Origin: Alkaliphilus serpentinus
GTDB lineage: Bacteria > Bacillota > Clostridia > Peptostreptococcales > Natronincolaceae
NCBI RefSeq assembly: GCF_009017255.1
Contig: NZ_WBZB01000024.1
Span: 62,001 to 126,000, forward strand
Direction: 5' to 3'
Length of the DNA stretch: 64,000 bases
The translations under genes were made by a program, and so were the position numbers. Shown here piece after piece: positions 9,405 to 19,511 of the stretch (positions within the stretch are counted from its first letter, which is position 1; each line of letters starts with the position of its first letter). The notes beneath the pieces are model-generated. The model saw nothing but the letters and a program-made list of their open reading frames with translations. It was not told where the DNA came from and ran no database searches.

Positions 9405-9602
9405 TTAAGCTTTTTTAAGAAACTCTGCGACTTCAGATTCAGCTTCTTCCTTCGTTACTCCATATAACTCTTGAAGCTTTCCAATTAATACATCGTAGTT
9501 TCCGTCAATCTCCATGATTACATCATCATCTAGCTTTCCCCAGGTCTCTTTGATTGTACCCTTGAGCTGATTCCATTTTCCCTTGAATACATTCTTAACC
9601 AT
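9405..9602 (-). CDS. CsbD family stress protein
   Basis: A 65-residue hydrophilic protein matching the CsbD/YjbJ family: KGKWNQLKGTIKETWGKLDD followed by GKLQELYGVTKEEAESEV. CsbD proteins are abundant in stressed or stationary cells; their biochemical role is not known. The start is the ATG whose complement ends at 9602, behind AAGGAGGAG; a longer open frame upstream has no family similarity. A GTTTTT, 13 nt, GGGTAT motif upstream looks like a general-stress sigma-B promoter, in keeping with the Bacillus csbD regulon. Confidence 0.88.
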   Translation of the reverse strand: MVKNVFKGKWNQLKGTIKETWGKLDDDVIMEIDGNYDVLIGKLQELYGVTKEEAESEVAEFLKKA

Positions 9603-9640
9603 AACTTGTTTCTCCTCCTTTGTGATTTTATATAAAATAT

Positions 9641-9665
9641 ATACCCTAAAGGAACCAAAAAAAAC
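9641..9665 (-). promoter_or_regulatory. Sigma-B-like promoter of the csbD-like gene
   Basis: On the minus strand GTTTTT (9665-9660), 13 nt, GGGTAT (9646-9641). The Bacillus sigma-B consensus is GTTTAA-N13-15-GGGTAT. Start would be near 9634, about 30 nt before the ATG. No sigma-B gene is in this window. Confidence 0.45.
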
Positions 9666-9902
9666 AGGATTGATTTTGGAACTGCTTTGCACATTAATCT
9701 TGAGCAATGATACTGTATTAGCAATAAGTAGAAGCTCAGTGACTACATCTTTAATAACTCATAAATAGATCAGTGGGTAAGGATTTTACACAGAGTTAAC
9801 CAGACTCTGGTACTAGTTTTTGTTTGAGAGGTCTATTAGGATGGTATATTTAAAAAGCATCATCAAACATCAACTAATTTTAAAGAGAGTGGGGTTTTCA
9901 AA
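9663..9902. other. Intergenic region between divergent csbD-like and chemoreceptor genes
   Basis: About 240 bases that hold no gene. GTGGGG at 9889-9894 is the likely ribosome site for the TTG start at 9903. A short imperfect dyad (CCAGACTCTGG) lies near 9801; I assign it no function. Confidence 0.5.
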
Positions 9903-11585
9903 TTGTCAATTCTTAAAAAACTAATAGGTTCATTTTTGGTAATAGTGCTTATTATGTTAACTATTTTAACGGTAACCGCTATGAACAGCAACAGGATTGA
10001 GAAGCTTAACAATACCATCATTGTTGCTAAAGATGATATAAGCTTTCTAATTGAAAAGGAAGTAGATCACTTGAGGTGGCTAAACAATATTAGCCTAATG
10101 TTTATCACTGGAGAGATTCCAGAGACTGTAGACCATACCCAATGTAATCTAGGTGAATGGTATTATTCCTATGAGGCACAAGATTATAATAGAGAGGCTT
10201 ATCTTGCATTAGAGGAACCCCACATTAAAGCTCATGAAAGCGGTCATGAGTTAATAAATCTCTTTAAGGCAAATAGAACTAAGGAAGCAGAAGCAATTTT
10301 TAAAAGGGATACCATTCCTGCAGTAGAGCAGGTGCAATATTTCCTAAAGGAGCTACAAAAGGCTCAAGCGAGCAAAACGGTAATACTTCAAAAGGAAATC
10401 GAAAATCTTCAAAATGCAGCTCAAATAATTAATTTTGGCCTGATTATTTCAGCTATCATCAGTGTTATAATCATTGCTATGATCCTTAATAGAAAAATTG
10501 GTATTCCTATATCAAATTTGTCAAAGACTATAGAAAAATTTTCACAATATGATCTTTCGGTGGATAGTCAAGAGGCCACAAGGTATATGAAAAATAAAGA
10601 TGAATTAGGTACTATATCTAGGGCTTTAGGAGTTATGCAAAAGAACCTAGTTACATTAATAAAGGATATAGCTGACTCTGCTCAAAGGTTGGCAGCATCT
10701 TCTGAAGAACTGACAGCTACCACTCAGCAATCATCTGTTGCAGCTGATGAAATGGCAACAACAATTGATGAGGTAGCTAAGAGCTCAAATCACCAAGCGA
10801 TGGAGACAGAAAATGGAGCGATGAAAACCCACGAGCTTAGTAGAATTATTGAAGAGGATATTCAGGATATGTTTAGACTGCAACAGGCGGTGGACAATCT
10901 AAACCAACATAAGGATGAGGGCTTAGATATTGTCAAAAGCTTAACTGATATAGTGAAAGAAAGTAGCTCGTCAATTGGAACCATTTATGAAACAACCATT
11001 GCTACGGATTCAAGTGCTTTAAAAATAAGTGAGGCTAGCAAATTAATAGAAAGCATTGCTGGGCAAACAAATCTTTTGGCGTTAAATGCAGCAATTGAGG
11101 CTGCACGGGCAGGTGAGGCTGGTAAGGGCTTTGCTGTTGTGGCAGAGGAAATTAGAAAGCTGGCTGAGCAATCTACCAACTCAGCCAAGGAAATTGACAT
11201 AATGCTGGTAGACCTACAGGGCAACTCAAAGAAATCTGTTGATATCATGGAAAAGGTAATGGAGGTAATGAAGCTTCAAACCCTTCGTGTGGACGACACA
11301 GAAAGAAAGTTTAGCAATATAGCCGACGAAGTATTAAGGGTTAGCGCAACTGTAGATAAATCTTTATCCTCAGTAAACAACATGAACGAAATAAGAAATC
11401 AGTTAGCCATTCTTATGGAAAGCTTATCGGCTATAGCACAGCAAAATGCTGCTGGTACCCAACAGGCTTCAGCAGCCATCGAGGAACAATCTGCATCAAT
11501 GGAGGAAATAGCAAGCTCAGCGGAGCTGCTGTCGACTCTTGCATCAGAAATGCAGCAGGGTGTTTTACAGTTTAAGCTAACATAA
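9903..11585 (+). CDS. Methyl-accepting chemotaxis protein with extracytoplasmic CZB-like zinc domain
   Basis: A 560-residue chemoreceptor starting at TTG behind GTGGGG. Helix 1 is residues 9-27 and helix 2 about 175-195. Between them is a small domain with the CZB zinc-binding pattern: His56 and Trp59 (HLRW), Cys81 (CNLGEWYY), His107 and His111 (PHIKAH). In CZB domains three His and one Cys hold zinc. HAMP and the signalling coiled coil follow, with tip [16 protein letters not shown]. Best-studied CZB domains (TlpD, DgcZ) are cytoplasmic; here the two flanking membrane helices place it outside the membrane. It may sense zinc or an oxidant such as hypochlorous acid. Family call is strong, ligand is inferred. 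Confidence 0.88.
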   Translation: MSILKKLIGSFLVIVLIMLTILTVTAMNSNRIEKLNNTIIVAKDDISFLIEKEVDHLRWLNNISLMFITGEIPETVDHTQCNLGEWYYSYEAQDYNREAYLALEEPHIKAHESGHELINLFKANRTKEAEAIFKRDTIPAVEQVQYFLKELQKAQASKTVILQKEIENLQNAAQIINFGLIISAIISVIIIAMILNRKIGIPISNLSKTIEKFSQYDLSVDSQEATRYMKNKDELGTISRALGVMQKNLVTLIKDIADSAQRLAASSEELTATTQQSSVAADEMATTIDEVAKSSNHQAMETENGAMKTHELSRIIEEDIQDMFRLQQAVDNLNQHKDEGLDIVKSLTDIVKESSSSIGTIYETTIATDSSALKISEASKLIESIAGQTNLLALNAAIEAARAGEAGKGFAVVAEEIRKLAEQSTNSAKEIDIMLVDLQGNSKKSVDIMEKVMEVMKLQTLRVDDTERKFSNIADEVLRVSATVDKSLSSVNNMNEIRNQLAILMESLSAIAQQNAAGTQQASAAIEEQSASMEEIASSAELLSTLASEMQQGVLQFKLT

Positions 11586-11842
11586 GAAGAGCTCTACCAT
11601 TAGATGAATAACAGATAATAATAATTCAAAAAACTTTTTAAGTTAAAGAGGAATTGCAAGCTTTAAATAGAAAGTACAGATTATAAAAGCAAATATGAAA
11701 CGAAGTCCTATCTATTAATGAGTACTACCTTAACTAAGTGGAAATAGGCATATCCTATCCATATTATATCAGCACTGACGATTACCTTTATAGAAATAGT
11801 ATGGGGAAGTAAAAAAAGGTGAGGATGAATTGGGGGATTAAG

Positions 11843-13079
11843 ATGTATGATAGAATTGCCTTTATAGCTCCATATGAAGATTTAAAAAAAATTGCAGAAG
11901 AAGTAATGGGGGAAAAGGGTATATATTTAGATACCTATGTAGGTGACTTGCAGCTAGGTGTGGATAGCGCAATTAAAGCCAAGAAGGATGGTAAAAAAAT
12001 CGTCATAAGCAGAGGGGGAACTGCAAAGGTCATACAGGAACAGGTAGACATCCCTGTAGTAGAAATTAAGGTAACTGGCTATGATCTTCTTCGGGTTCTA
12101 AATAAATATAAATACACACAAAAAAAAGTCGCTGTTATTGGATATGACAATGTAATTAGTGGAGCAAGGGTTATAGCTAATATACTAGGATTTACGGTAG
12201 AATATTTTCCAGTAGATGTTGAGCATGAGGTTGTTGAAAAGGTACAGTTAGCCTATGACATAGGTATAGATGTTATTATTGGCGATACTGTATCTGTTAG
12301 AACAGCCTATAGTATGGGGATGGAATACGAGTTGATCAAATCTGGCAAAGAAGCCTTTATAAATGCTTATGAAGAAGCCCAAAAGCTATATGAAGCTATT
12401 GAAAAGGAAAGTGAGAAAAAGCAGAGATATAAAACCATCGTTAATTTTATTGAGGAAGGGATTATAGCAGTAAATAAAAATGAAGAGGTTATTCTATATA
12501 ATCCAGTTGCTGAAAAAATATTTGAAATACCTAGAGAAAAGGTGATGTATAAGAAAGCCTCCGATGTTATACCCAATACAAGAATACCCAATGTATTGAA
12601 ATCTGGCAAGTCTGAGCTGGGTTATATTCAGCATACTGGAAAATCTGTAATAGCTACTAATAGAGTTCCAATTATTGTTGAGGGTGAGGTGAGGGGAGTT
12701 GTTGTCACCTTTCAAGACATAACAAGGATACAAGAGGTAGAGCAAAGAATACGTAAAGAGCTGCATAAGAAGGGCTTGACTGCCAAACGAACCTTTGATC
12801 ATATAATAGGTGAGAGTAAAATTATTAAGAAAGCCATTGAATTATCTAAGAAATATGCTGAAACAGACTCTACTATTTTATTGTGTGGTGAAAGTGGAAC
12901 TGGAAAGGAAGTATTTGCTCAAGCCATTCATAACTATAGCCGAAGAAGGAACAACCCCTTTGTGGCCATAAATTGTGCTGCTATACCAGGGAACCTTTGG
13001 AAAGGCGTGGCTTGGTACTGCAAATGAAGAAAGCATGATGCAAGCAATAAAGCTGGCTCTAAAGCTTACTGCTAAATAG
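11843..13079 (+). pseudogene. PrpR-type sigma-54 activator truncated by a deletion and joined to a PdxA-like gene tail
   Basis: The protein has a PrpR-type N-terminal sensor domain (residues 1-190), a PAS domain (about 200-310) and the start of the sigma-54 AAA+ domain with Walker A GESGTGKE. After CAAIPGNL the family similarity stops and the frame ends at 13027, some 230 residues too early: no GAFTGA loop, no DNA-binding domain. In another frame, 13002-13079 reads KAWLGTANEESMMQAIKLAL, then LTAK and a stop, resembling the C-terminus of PdxA/PdxA2 dehydrogenases, which often sit beside such activators. I infer a deletion of several kilobases with its junction near 12995-13001. The ATG at 11843 follows GGGGG; the open frame begins at 11819. 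The stub cannot activate transcription. Confidence 0.75.
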
Positions 13080-13085
13080 ATAAAA

Positions 13086-13119
13086 GGGACAGGTTATTGA
13101 TTAGCAATAAACCTGTCCC
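13086..13119. terminator. Bidirectional terminator between convergent genes
   Basis: Stem GGGACAGGTTATTG with CAATAAACCTGTCCC around a short loop. A T-rich flank follows on each strand, so it can end both the decayed activator locus (+) and the c-di-GMP enzyme gene (-). Confidence 0.85.
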
Positions 13120-13135
13120 ACAATTTTATGAATAA

Positions 13136-15811
13136 TTACTTCTCATAATCTGAGAAAATCTCTATAAATCTATTTGCAACCAATGGATCAAATTGACTTC
13201 CTGCACATCTCTTAATTTCTTCAAGGGCTTCTTGGTGGGAAATGGCCTTGTTATAAACTCTAGCATGGGTCATTACATCATAGGCATCAACCACTGAAAT
13301 GATCCGAGATAAAAGGGGAATCTCATCACCCTTTAAGCCATGGGGATAACCAGTGCCATCCCATCTTTCATGATGGAATAGTATGTATTTAGCTATATGA
13401 ACCAACTCAGGAGAGGTTTCAGCTATTCTATAGCCGATCTCTGAGTGTCTTTTCATTTTCTCCCAATCATCCGGTGACAGCCTTCCAGGGTTCTGGAGAA
13501 TTGTATCTGATATGGCGATCTTACCTATATCATGTAGGATGGCTAGCAAGCTTAATTCGTTCAGCTTATCATTATCAAGCTGTAGACCTTCACCTAGCTT
13601 AATACTCATTGCCTTCATTCGTTGAGTGTGCTCTTCTGTTTCATGACTATGCTCATGTAAGGATTGTTGGAGGGAGTTGATAATATGACTCCTAGTGCTT
13701 TTACTCTCAATTAGCTTGTTTCTATACATCTGTTCCTCTGCTTCTTTAATAATATCAGTCATAGATTGATTTGTGTGGGTTTTCACAGCATAACCTAAAG
13801 AAATGCTAATGCTAATGGGTGTATCGGTTGATTTCTGACTAAGAGAGTATATCCTTTGACAAACTTCCTTGGTGGCTTCTTTGTCTGTATTAGGTAGAAG
13901 GATTGCAAATTCATCTCCTCCCCATCTACACACAATTTCCTCTCTGCGACAGGCTTGTTGCATAATTTCTGCAGTTTTGGTTAGAATTTTATCACCTACA
14001 AGATGACCAAAAACATCATTTGTTAGCTTTAGTCCATTAACATCCCCAATGATAATAGAAAGGGGGTACTTTCTTTGGGTATCCAGTCTTTTCAATTCCT
14101 CTTCAAAAAAAGCTCTATTATATAAACCCGTAAGATTGTCATGATAGCTTAGAAAATTTACCCTTGCTTCTGCCACTTTCCTTTCAGTTATGTCTGTGTA
14201 GATACCATGTAAACCAATGATTTTACCATCAACAATGGTAGGGCCTCCTCGAATACATACATCAACTAGGGCTCCATCCTTTCTTCTTCTTTTGGTGTCA
14301 ATTTCCAACTGATTGTTCTCTAAAACCAAGTTATTAATCATTCTACACTCTTCTTTATATTTTTCACTTACAATTAAATCATCAATATTTCTTCCAATGG
14401 ATTCCTCGGAAGTATAACCAAATAAATCAGTAAATTTCCTATTGATCTCCTGAATTTCGAAATTCAAATCGAGACGAACAACAGCATCCGGGGAATACTT
14501 AAAGTGGGATTCTAAAATCTTTTGCTGTTCCTTAATTTTTTCCTCCGCATCCTTCATGGCCCTTACATCTGTATAAACTCCATAGCCTCCAACAATTTTA
14601 TTATTAATCAGAACTGGGAGGCCTCTGACAAAGACCTTTATGGGATTTCCATTTTTATCATATCTTACAGTATCTTGAAACTGATGATCACCCTCTGCTA
14701 ATCCAGCAAAAGTAAGATGACCATTTTTATTTTCAGGGAAGTCTATGACATTATTAATATTTTGCCCCTTTATTTCTTCAAAGGAATAATCAAATAGTTT
14801 TAAAAACTGAGAATTAGCCCCAACAATTATCTCATTTTTATCAAAATGGACAATGGCATCTGGCGAGTTATTAAACAAGCATTCAAAGAGTCTTTTTTGA
14901 TATAAGAGAGCCTCTTGGTATTTTTTTTCTTGAGTTACATTTCTATGGGTGCCAACCATCCTAATGGCACGGCCACTTGCTGACCTTAGAATGGCTTTAC
15001 CCCTTTCCTGAATCCATATATAATTTCCATTTTTATGACGAATTCTATACTCAACTACATAAGAGGGGATTTGGTCATTAACGTACTTGTTGAGCTCAGC
15101 CTCTACCCACTGCCTATCCTCAGGATGAACAAAATTAATCCAATCTTCATAGGAATCCCTTATTTCATCTTCCCTAAATCCTCTCATGGCTTTATATTGC
15201 TTAGAACGATAAAAGCTATTGGTTTCAATATTCCAATCCCATACACCATCTCCGCTACCTTCTAAGGCAAAAACCCATCGGGCTTCACTCTCCAATAGAG
15301 CAGCCTCTTTCTCCTTTAGCTGATTATAATTATCTCTTAACTTCTTTTGGCTAGCAGATAATTGTCTAAGGGTGGCCTCTAATTCAGCATTCAACCTTTG
15401 AAGTGCCTCATCCTTTTCCTTAAACCTTGCTTCCTTTTCCTTTAAGGCAGTAATATCACTGATGAAGCCTTCGAGACACAGCTCCTTACCCTCTGTATCC
15501 CTTTTAATTTGCATATTCAGGAGGGCAGTTTTTATACTACCATCCCTACAATAGTATTGGATTTCGTAGTTTATTAGCTTCTCTTCAGTTCTAATTTGCT
15601 GCACAAGCTTATCTCTATCATGATTTTTAGTATACAGCTGATTTCCTATATTATCAATAGTGTCTATAAGGTCTTGAGGGGAGGGGTATTTTAATATTGA
15701 AGAAAAGGCTTTATTAACATATAAAAACTTTCCATCGATGGTGCTTCGGAAAACTCCCATGAGGGCATCATCAAATATTTCTAAAGGGTGGGCATTGTAA
15801 TTATTTGTCAT
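13136..15811 (-). CDS. Multi-PAS GGDEF / HD-GYP c-di-GMP turnover protein
   Basis: An 891-residue soluble signalling enzyme with no membrane helices. Four PAS/PAC sensor repeats (e.g. GNYIWIQERGKAILR; GKIIGLHGIYTDITERK) and a short coiled coil near residues 140-180 lead into a diguanylate cyclase domain with an intact RWGGDEFAI motif near residue 630. An HD-GYP phosphodiesterase domain follows, with HDIGK and HHERWDGTGYP. It could therefore both make and break c-di-GMP, one activity perhaps set by PAS ligands. The start ATG at 15811 lies 6 nt behind GGAGGTG; an upstream TTG at 15826 is less likely. It may act with the neighbouring chemoreceptors in motility control (inference). Confidence 0.93.
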   Translation of the reverse strand: MTNNYNAHPLEIFDDALMGVFRSTIDGKFLYVNKAFSSILKYPSPQDLIDTIDNIGNQLYTKNHDRDKLVQQIRTEEKLINYEIQYYCRDGSIKTALLNMQIKRDTEGKELCLEGFISDITALKEKEARFKEKDEALQRLNAELEATLRQLSASQKKLRDNYNQLKEKEAALLESEARWVFALEGSGDGVWDWNIETNSFYRSKQYKAMRGFREDEIRDSYEDWINFVHPEDRQWVEAELNKYVNDQIPSYVVEYRIRHKNGNYIWIQERGKAILRSASGRAIRMVGTHRNVTQEKKYQEALLYQKRLFECLFNNSPDAIVHFDKNEIIVGANSQFLKLFDYSFEEIKGQNINNVIDFPENKNGHLTFAGLAEGDHQFQDTVRYDKNGNPIKVFVRGLPVLINNKIVGGYGVYTDVRAMKDAEEKIKEQQKILESHFKYSPDAVVRLDLNFEIQEINRKFTDLFGYTSEESIGRNIDDLIVSEKYKEECRMINNLVLENNQLEIDTKRRRKDGALVDVCIRGGPTIVDGKIIGLHGIYTDITERKVAEARVNFLSYHDNLTGLYNRAFFEEELKRLDTQRKYPLSIIIGDVNGLKLTNDVFGHLVGDKILTKTAEIMQQACRREEIVCRWGGDEFAILLPNTDKEATKEVCQRIYSLSQKSTDTPISISISLGYAVKTHTNQSMTDIIKEAEEQMYRNKLIESKSTRSHIINSLQQSLHEHSHETEEHTQRMKAMSIKLGEGLQLDNDKLNELSLLAILHDIGKIAISDTILQNPGRLSPDDWEKMKRHSEIGYRIAETSPELVHIAKYILFHHERWDGTGYPHGLKGDEIPLLSRIISVVDAYDVMTHARVYNKAISHQEALEEIKRCAGSQFDPLVANRFIEIFSDYEK

Positions 15812-16177
15812 TATTAGCACCTCCAAGCTAGTTTTTTTTCTTAATTCTACATAAATCTTATAAAAACCTTTTATTAACCTATAAAATCTTGAATATTACT
15901 AATCTCCAGCAGTTGAAATTTAATCTTACTTGTAGAAATTTTTAACCTAAGTTTGTATATGTTAAACATTTTTTATGTATAATTATATAATAATATTAAA
16001 CTAAAATTTGAGCATGGCATAAGCTTTTTATCATGGTATACTATGGTAAATATAAAGGGCTAGAGATCAACTCTAGCCCAAAGTGCCTTGCCTGGAGATT
16101 CATTTCTTAACTACGGAAATAATCACTGTATTAATTATGAAATATCTGTAAAAATAATAAAATCATAGCAAATCATG
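15812..16177. other. Divergent intergenic region with a GC-rich hairpin
   Basis: A non-coding stretch between divergent genes. A perfect hairpin GGGCTAGAG/CTCTAGCCC with a 5-nt loop sits at 16057-16079; on the minus strand it is followed by TTTATATTT, so it could be a terminator or attenuator in the leader of the c-di-GMP enzyme gene. I found no match to the c-di-GMP riboswitch core. Confidence 0.55.
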
Positions 16178-16204
16178 GAACAAACTTAAAAGGATTACGT
16201 CTAA
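16178..16204 (+). promoter_or_regulatory. ECF-type sigma promoter
   Basis: GGAACA (16178-16183), 15 nt, CGTCTA (16199-16204), the form expected for an extracytoplasmic-function sigma factor. The same two hexamers with the same spacing occur before the surface protein at 47.7 kb (47631-47657). The start site would be about 40 nt before the ATG at 16249. Confidence 0.65.
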
Positions 16205-16248
16205 CATGTAAATAGAATAACTATGTTAAAAAAAGAGGAGGAAGGGTT

Positions 16249-18216
16249 ATGAAATTTAAAATTGCTTTGATCGCTGTTGTAACTTTAATCATCATGGCAA
16301 TGACAGCCTTCGTCGGAGAGTCTACTTTAACTGGAAGAATTGTAGGAACCACTATGACAAAGCTTCCAAAGGTGAAGAACGAAGCTCATTTACTGAATCT
16401 ACTAAAGGACTACGAAAAAAGAAATCAAGTGAACTATGGATTATTCACTGACAGTGCAGTTAAGGATACTGCAACAGAGGAAGCCGTGGAGTATGAGGCA
16501 CCAATGTCGGTAGAACCAACAGCATCGGGTTCAGATGACTTTTCTGAAACTAATATTCAGGTTGCCGGTGTTGACGAAGGGGATATTATTAAAACCGATG
16601 GAGAATATATTTATCATCTTAAGGATTATCAATTAAGGGTTTATAAGGCATATCCTGCAGAAGAGTTAAAGCTTATTAAAACCATTGAGCTAGAGGATAG
16701 TTTCCGTTTTATTGAAGCATACCTTCATGAGGAACAGCTAATTGTGATCGGAAGCAAAGAGGTAAATATGAAGGAAGAGGATTATGGGGAAGTAAAACAA
16801 GATGCAAAAATATCTAAGCCCCTACCCCCCCACCATATCTATAAAGACTTCACCAAGGTGGTAGTGATAGATAGAAAGTCTAAAGACTTCAATATTTTAA
16901 AGGAATTTGAAATTGAAGGCAACTATTTTTCATCTCGTAAGGTAAAGGATAACCTTTATATGGTAAGCAATAAGAGTATGTATACCTATAAGCCTATAAC
17001 TAGGATGACCCTCTTCGGTAGGTATGAATATGAAGAAAAGCTTGTTGTGGAAACACCTTGTTATAAAACAGATGATTCGCAGTTAGAGAGTATTCCTGTT
17101 GAGGATATATCCTATTTTCCTAGTTTTTCCTCACCCGAATATATGACGGTTTCTACCATTGATTTAGGGGATTTAACTAGGGAGCCACATCTAGAAACCT
17201 ATATAGGTGCAAGTAATAGCATCTATGTATCAACAGAGAATTTATATATTGCCAATACTCAATATCAAGAAGCAACCTTTGGCGATAGAGATGGTATAAA
17301 TGAATCCATTACTGAAATCCATAAAATTAAACTGGAGGATGGAAAAACCTCCTACTCTGGTAGTGGAACAGTTAAGGGGAGAATTCTCAATCAATTTTCC
17401 ATGGACGAAAAAGGGGGCTACTTTAGAATTGCCACAACCACTGGAGAAATTTGGAGAAGTGATGAATTCACCTCTAAGAATCATCTCTTTGTCCTTGATG
17501 ATAAATTAAAGGTAGTGGGAAGGGTTGAAGACATTGCCCCCACCGAGAGGATCTACTCCATGAGATTTATGGGAGATAAAGCCTATATGGTGACCTTTAG
17601 GGAGACGGACCCCTTCTATGTTATTGATCTTAAAGAGCCAACTGACCCCAAAATATTGGGCTACTTAAAGATTCCAGGCTATTCAAATTATTTACATCCC
17701 TATGATGAGAATCATATTATAGGCTTTGGGAAAGAGGTTCACGAAACAAAACAGGGCTTTGTAGAGGCTGGAATGAAAATTGCTGTATTTGATGTAAGTG
17801 ATGTAGCAAATCCAATAGAAAAGTTTAAAGTAGAAATCGGAGGTAGGGGAACCTATTCAGAACTCCTTCATAATCATAAGGCTTTACTATTTGATAAGGG
17901 TAGAAACCTATTGGCCTTCCCAGTGACAGTATACAGTCAAGAAGAATCTGAGGATAACTTCTGGGTTGGAAATTTCGAGTTTCAAGGAGCCTATGTTTAT
18001 AATCTTGATATGGAAAGTGGTTTTACCCTAAGGGGACAAATTAGTCACCTATCTAAGGAGGATTACATGAAGGCAGGAAGCTACTACCATCATGGTGATA
18101 AGACCCTTGAAAGAATCGTAAGAATAGATAATGTTCTTTATACAGTTTCTGGTGGAATGGTTAAAGCCACCAGCCTTGAGGATATGTCTGAAATTAAGGC
18201 AATACATGCATATTAA
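16249..18216 (+). CDS. Secreted or membrane-anchored beta-propeller domain protein
   Basis: A 655-residue protein with an N-terminal hydrophobic segment (residues 4-22) acting as signal or anchor, then a C-terminal beta-propeller family domain (PF09826 type). The family hallmark NIQVAGVDEGDIIKTDGEY is at about residues 104-122. Repeated blade-like strands follow (YIYHLKDYQLRVYKA, KAYMVTFRETDPFYVIDL). Function is unknown; family members are extracytoplasmic and often lie near ECF sigma/anti-sigma genes. The upstream ECF-type promoter fits an envelope-stress role. RBS GAGGAGGAAGGG. A terminator follows. Single-gene unit. Confidence 0.82.
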   Translation: MKFKIALIAVVTLIIMAMTAFVGESTLTGRIVGTTMTKLPKVKNEAHLLNLLKDYEKRNQVNYGLFTDSAVKDTATEEAVEYEAPMSVEPTASGSDDFSETNIQVAGVDEGDIIKTDGEYIYHLKDYQLRVYKAYPAEELKLIKTIELEDSFRFIEAYLHEEQLIVIGSKEVNMKEEDYGEVKQDAKISKPLPPHHIYKDFTKVVVIDRKSKDFNILKEFEIEGNYFSSRKVKDNLYMVSNKSMYTYKPITRMTLFGRYEYEEKLVVETPCYKTDDSQLESIPVEDISYFPSFSSPEYMTVSTIDLGDLTREPHLETYIGASNSIYVSTENLYIANTQYQEATFGDRDGINESITEIHKIKLEDGKTSYSGSGTVKGRILNQFSMDEKGGYFRIATTTGEIWRSDEFTSKNHLFVLDDKLKVVGRVEDIAPTERIYSMRFMGDKAYMVTFRETDPFYVIDLKEPTDPKILGYLKIPGYSNYLHPYDENHIIGFGKEVHETKQGFVEAGMKIAVFDVSDVANPIEKFKVEIGGRGTYSELLHNHKALLFDKGRNLLAFPVTVYSQEESEDNFWVGNFEFQGAYVYNLDMESGFTLRGQISHLSKEDYMKAGSYYHHGDKTLERIVRIDNVLYTVSGGMVKATSLEDMSEIKAIHAY

Positions 18217-18242
18217 GTTTAAACTAATTTTATAATTGAGGG

Positions 18243-18271
18243 AACAGGCTCTAAATTAGGGTCTGTTTTTT
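18243..18271 (+). terminator. Terminator of the beta-propeller gene
   Basis: Stem AACAGGCTCTA with TTAGGGTCTGTT (with G-U pairs), then a run of T. Confidence 0.7.
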
Positions 18272-18423
18272 AATGTAGCTTCATATCATCACATTATTAT
18301 GCTTCCGCTAGAATAGAGAGTAAGAGGATGATATAATAATTAATAGATCATTAAATGACTTACACCATCAGTAGGTTGTAGAGATCTAATTATCTGGATG
18401 GAAATGACTAAAAGGAGAAAAAC

Positions 18424-19413
18424 ATGAATAAAATTAAAGAATTATTACCAGGATATTCACTTTCATTGGGGATTGCTTTAATATCGTGGCACTTAGGAAA
18501 AACCTTTACAATTATTGGAGGACCAGTTTTTGCGATCCTGATTGGTATGCTAATAGCACTGATAATTAAGCTTCCTAGTTTCTTAAAGGTGGGTATAAAA
18601 TTTTCCGCGAAGAAGATGCTACAATATGCCATAATTCTTCTAGGTTTTCAGATGAACTTATTTAATGTAATAAAAATGGGTGGACAATCATTAATTATGA
18701 TGATCTTTACAATTTCTTCGGTATTTGCCATAGCCATAATAGTTTCAAGGGCTTTAAGGGTTGAGAAAAAAATAGCTACCTTAGTTGGAGTAGGGACGGC
18801 TATCTGCGGTGGATCTGCCATTGCCGCTACAGCTCCAGTAATTATGGCTGACGAAGAGGATGTGGCTTCTTCGATATCTACAATCTTTCTTTTCAATATT
18901 ATAGCAGTTTTCATTTTTCCACCCTTAGGTAGAATATTGGGTATGAATGATACAACCTTTGGAATATGGAGTGGATTGGCCATTAATGATACCTCGTCGG
19001 TTGTGGCAGCGGCTCAGGTTTGGAGCCCTGAAGCCTTGCGGATAGCAACAATTGTAAAGCTGACTCGAACCTTGATGATTCTACCAATTACTTTGTTTTT
19101 AGGTGTTTACACAGCAAAAAACAGTTCCACAAGATCGAATATTAGCCTTGTAAGTATACTGCCCTGGTTTATTTTTGGATTTTTGTCAACATCTGTTATT
19201 GCAACCACCAATTTATTATCTGTAGAAGCTACTAAAATCTTAGTTGATTTAGGGAAGCTCTTTATCATTACAGCCATGGCAGCCATAGGGTTGAGCACAA
19301 ACCTGAAACAACTAATGACCAATGGTATAAAGCCTATCATATTAGGCTTCTGCGGTAGTTTAACAGTTGCAATAGTAGCCTTTGTTTTAATCAGAATATT
19401 AAATTTTTCATAG
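18424..19413 (+). CDS. YeiH/UPF0324 family putative sulfate exporter
   Basis: A 329-residue polytopic membrane protein with about ten helices, matching the UPF0324 (YeiH, conserved hypothetical 698) family. Diagnostic segments are GVGTAICGGSAIAATAPVI, GLAINDTSSVVAAA and AAIGLSTNL. Family members are annotated as putative sulfate exporters and some are tied to taurine/sulfonate use; substrate evidence is thin. AAAGGAG ribosome site before the ATG. No gene for organosulfur metabolism lies beside it, so the context adds little. Confidence 0.85.
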   Translation: MNKIKELLPGYSLSLGIALISWHLGKTFTIIGGPVFAILIGMLIALIIKLPSFLKVGIKFSAKKMLQYAIILLGFQMNLFNVIKMGGQSLIMMIFTISSVFAIAIIVSRALRVEKKIATLVGVGTAICGGSAIAATAPVIMADEEDVASSISTIFLFNIIAVFIFPPLGRILGMNDTTFGIWSGLAINDTSSVVAAAQVWSPEALRIATIVKLTRTLMILPITLFLGVYTAKNSSTRSNISLVSILPWFIFGFLSTSVIATTNLLSVEATKILVDLGKLFIITAMAAIGLSTNLKQLMTNGIKPIILGFCGSLTVAIVAFVLIRILNFS

Positions 19414-19511
19414 AAGACTAGCCATAGATCTTTTAGCTGATTAATGAAGGTATTTAGCCCCAAAATCACAATGTATTGATGATAGATTATAAAAAACATT
19501 TAGTAAATTAG

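Noticed and set aside
9276-9467. A 63-codon plus-strand frame after the first chemoreceptor
   Set aside because: It crosses two terminator hairpins and runs opposite the csbD-like gene.
11586-11842. Possible remnant of another regulator upstream of the decayed activator
   Set aside because: A short in-frame stretch (EELQALNRKY) resembles PAS-linker helices, but it is too short and low in complexity to call.
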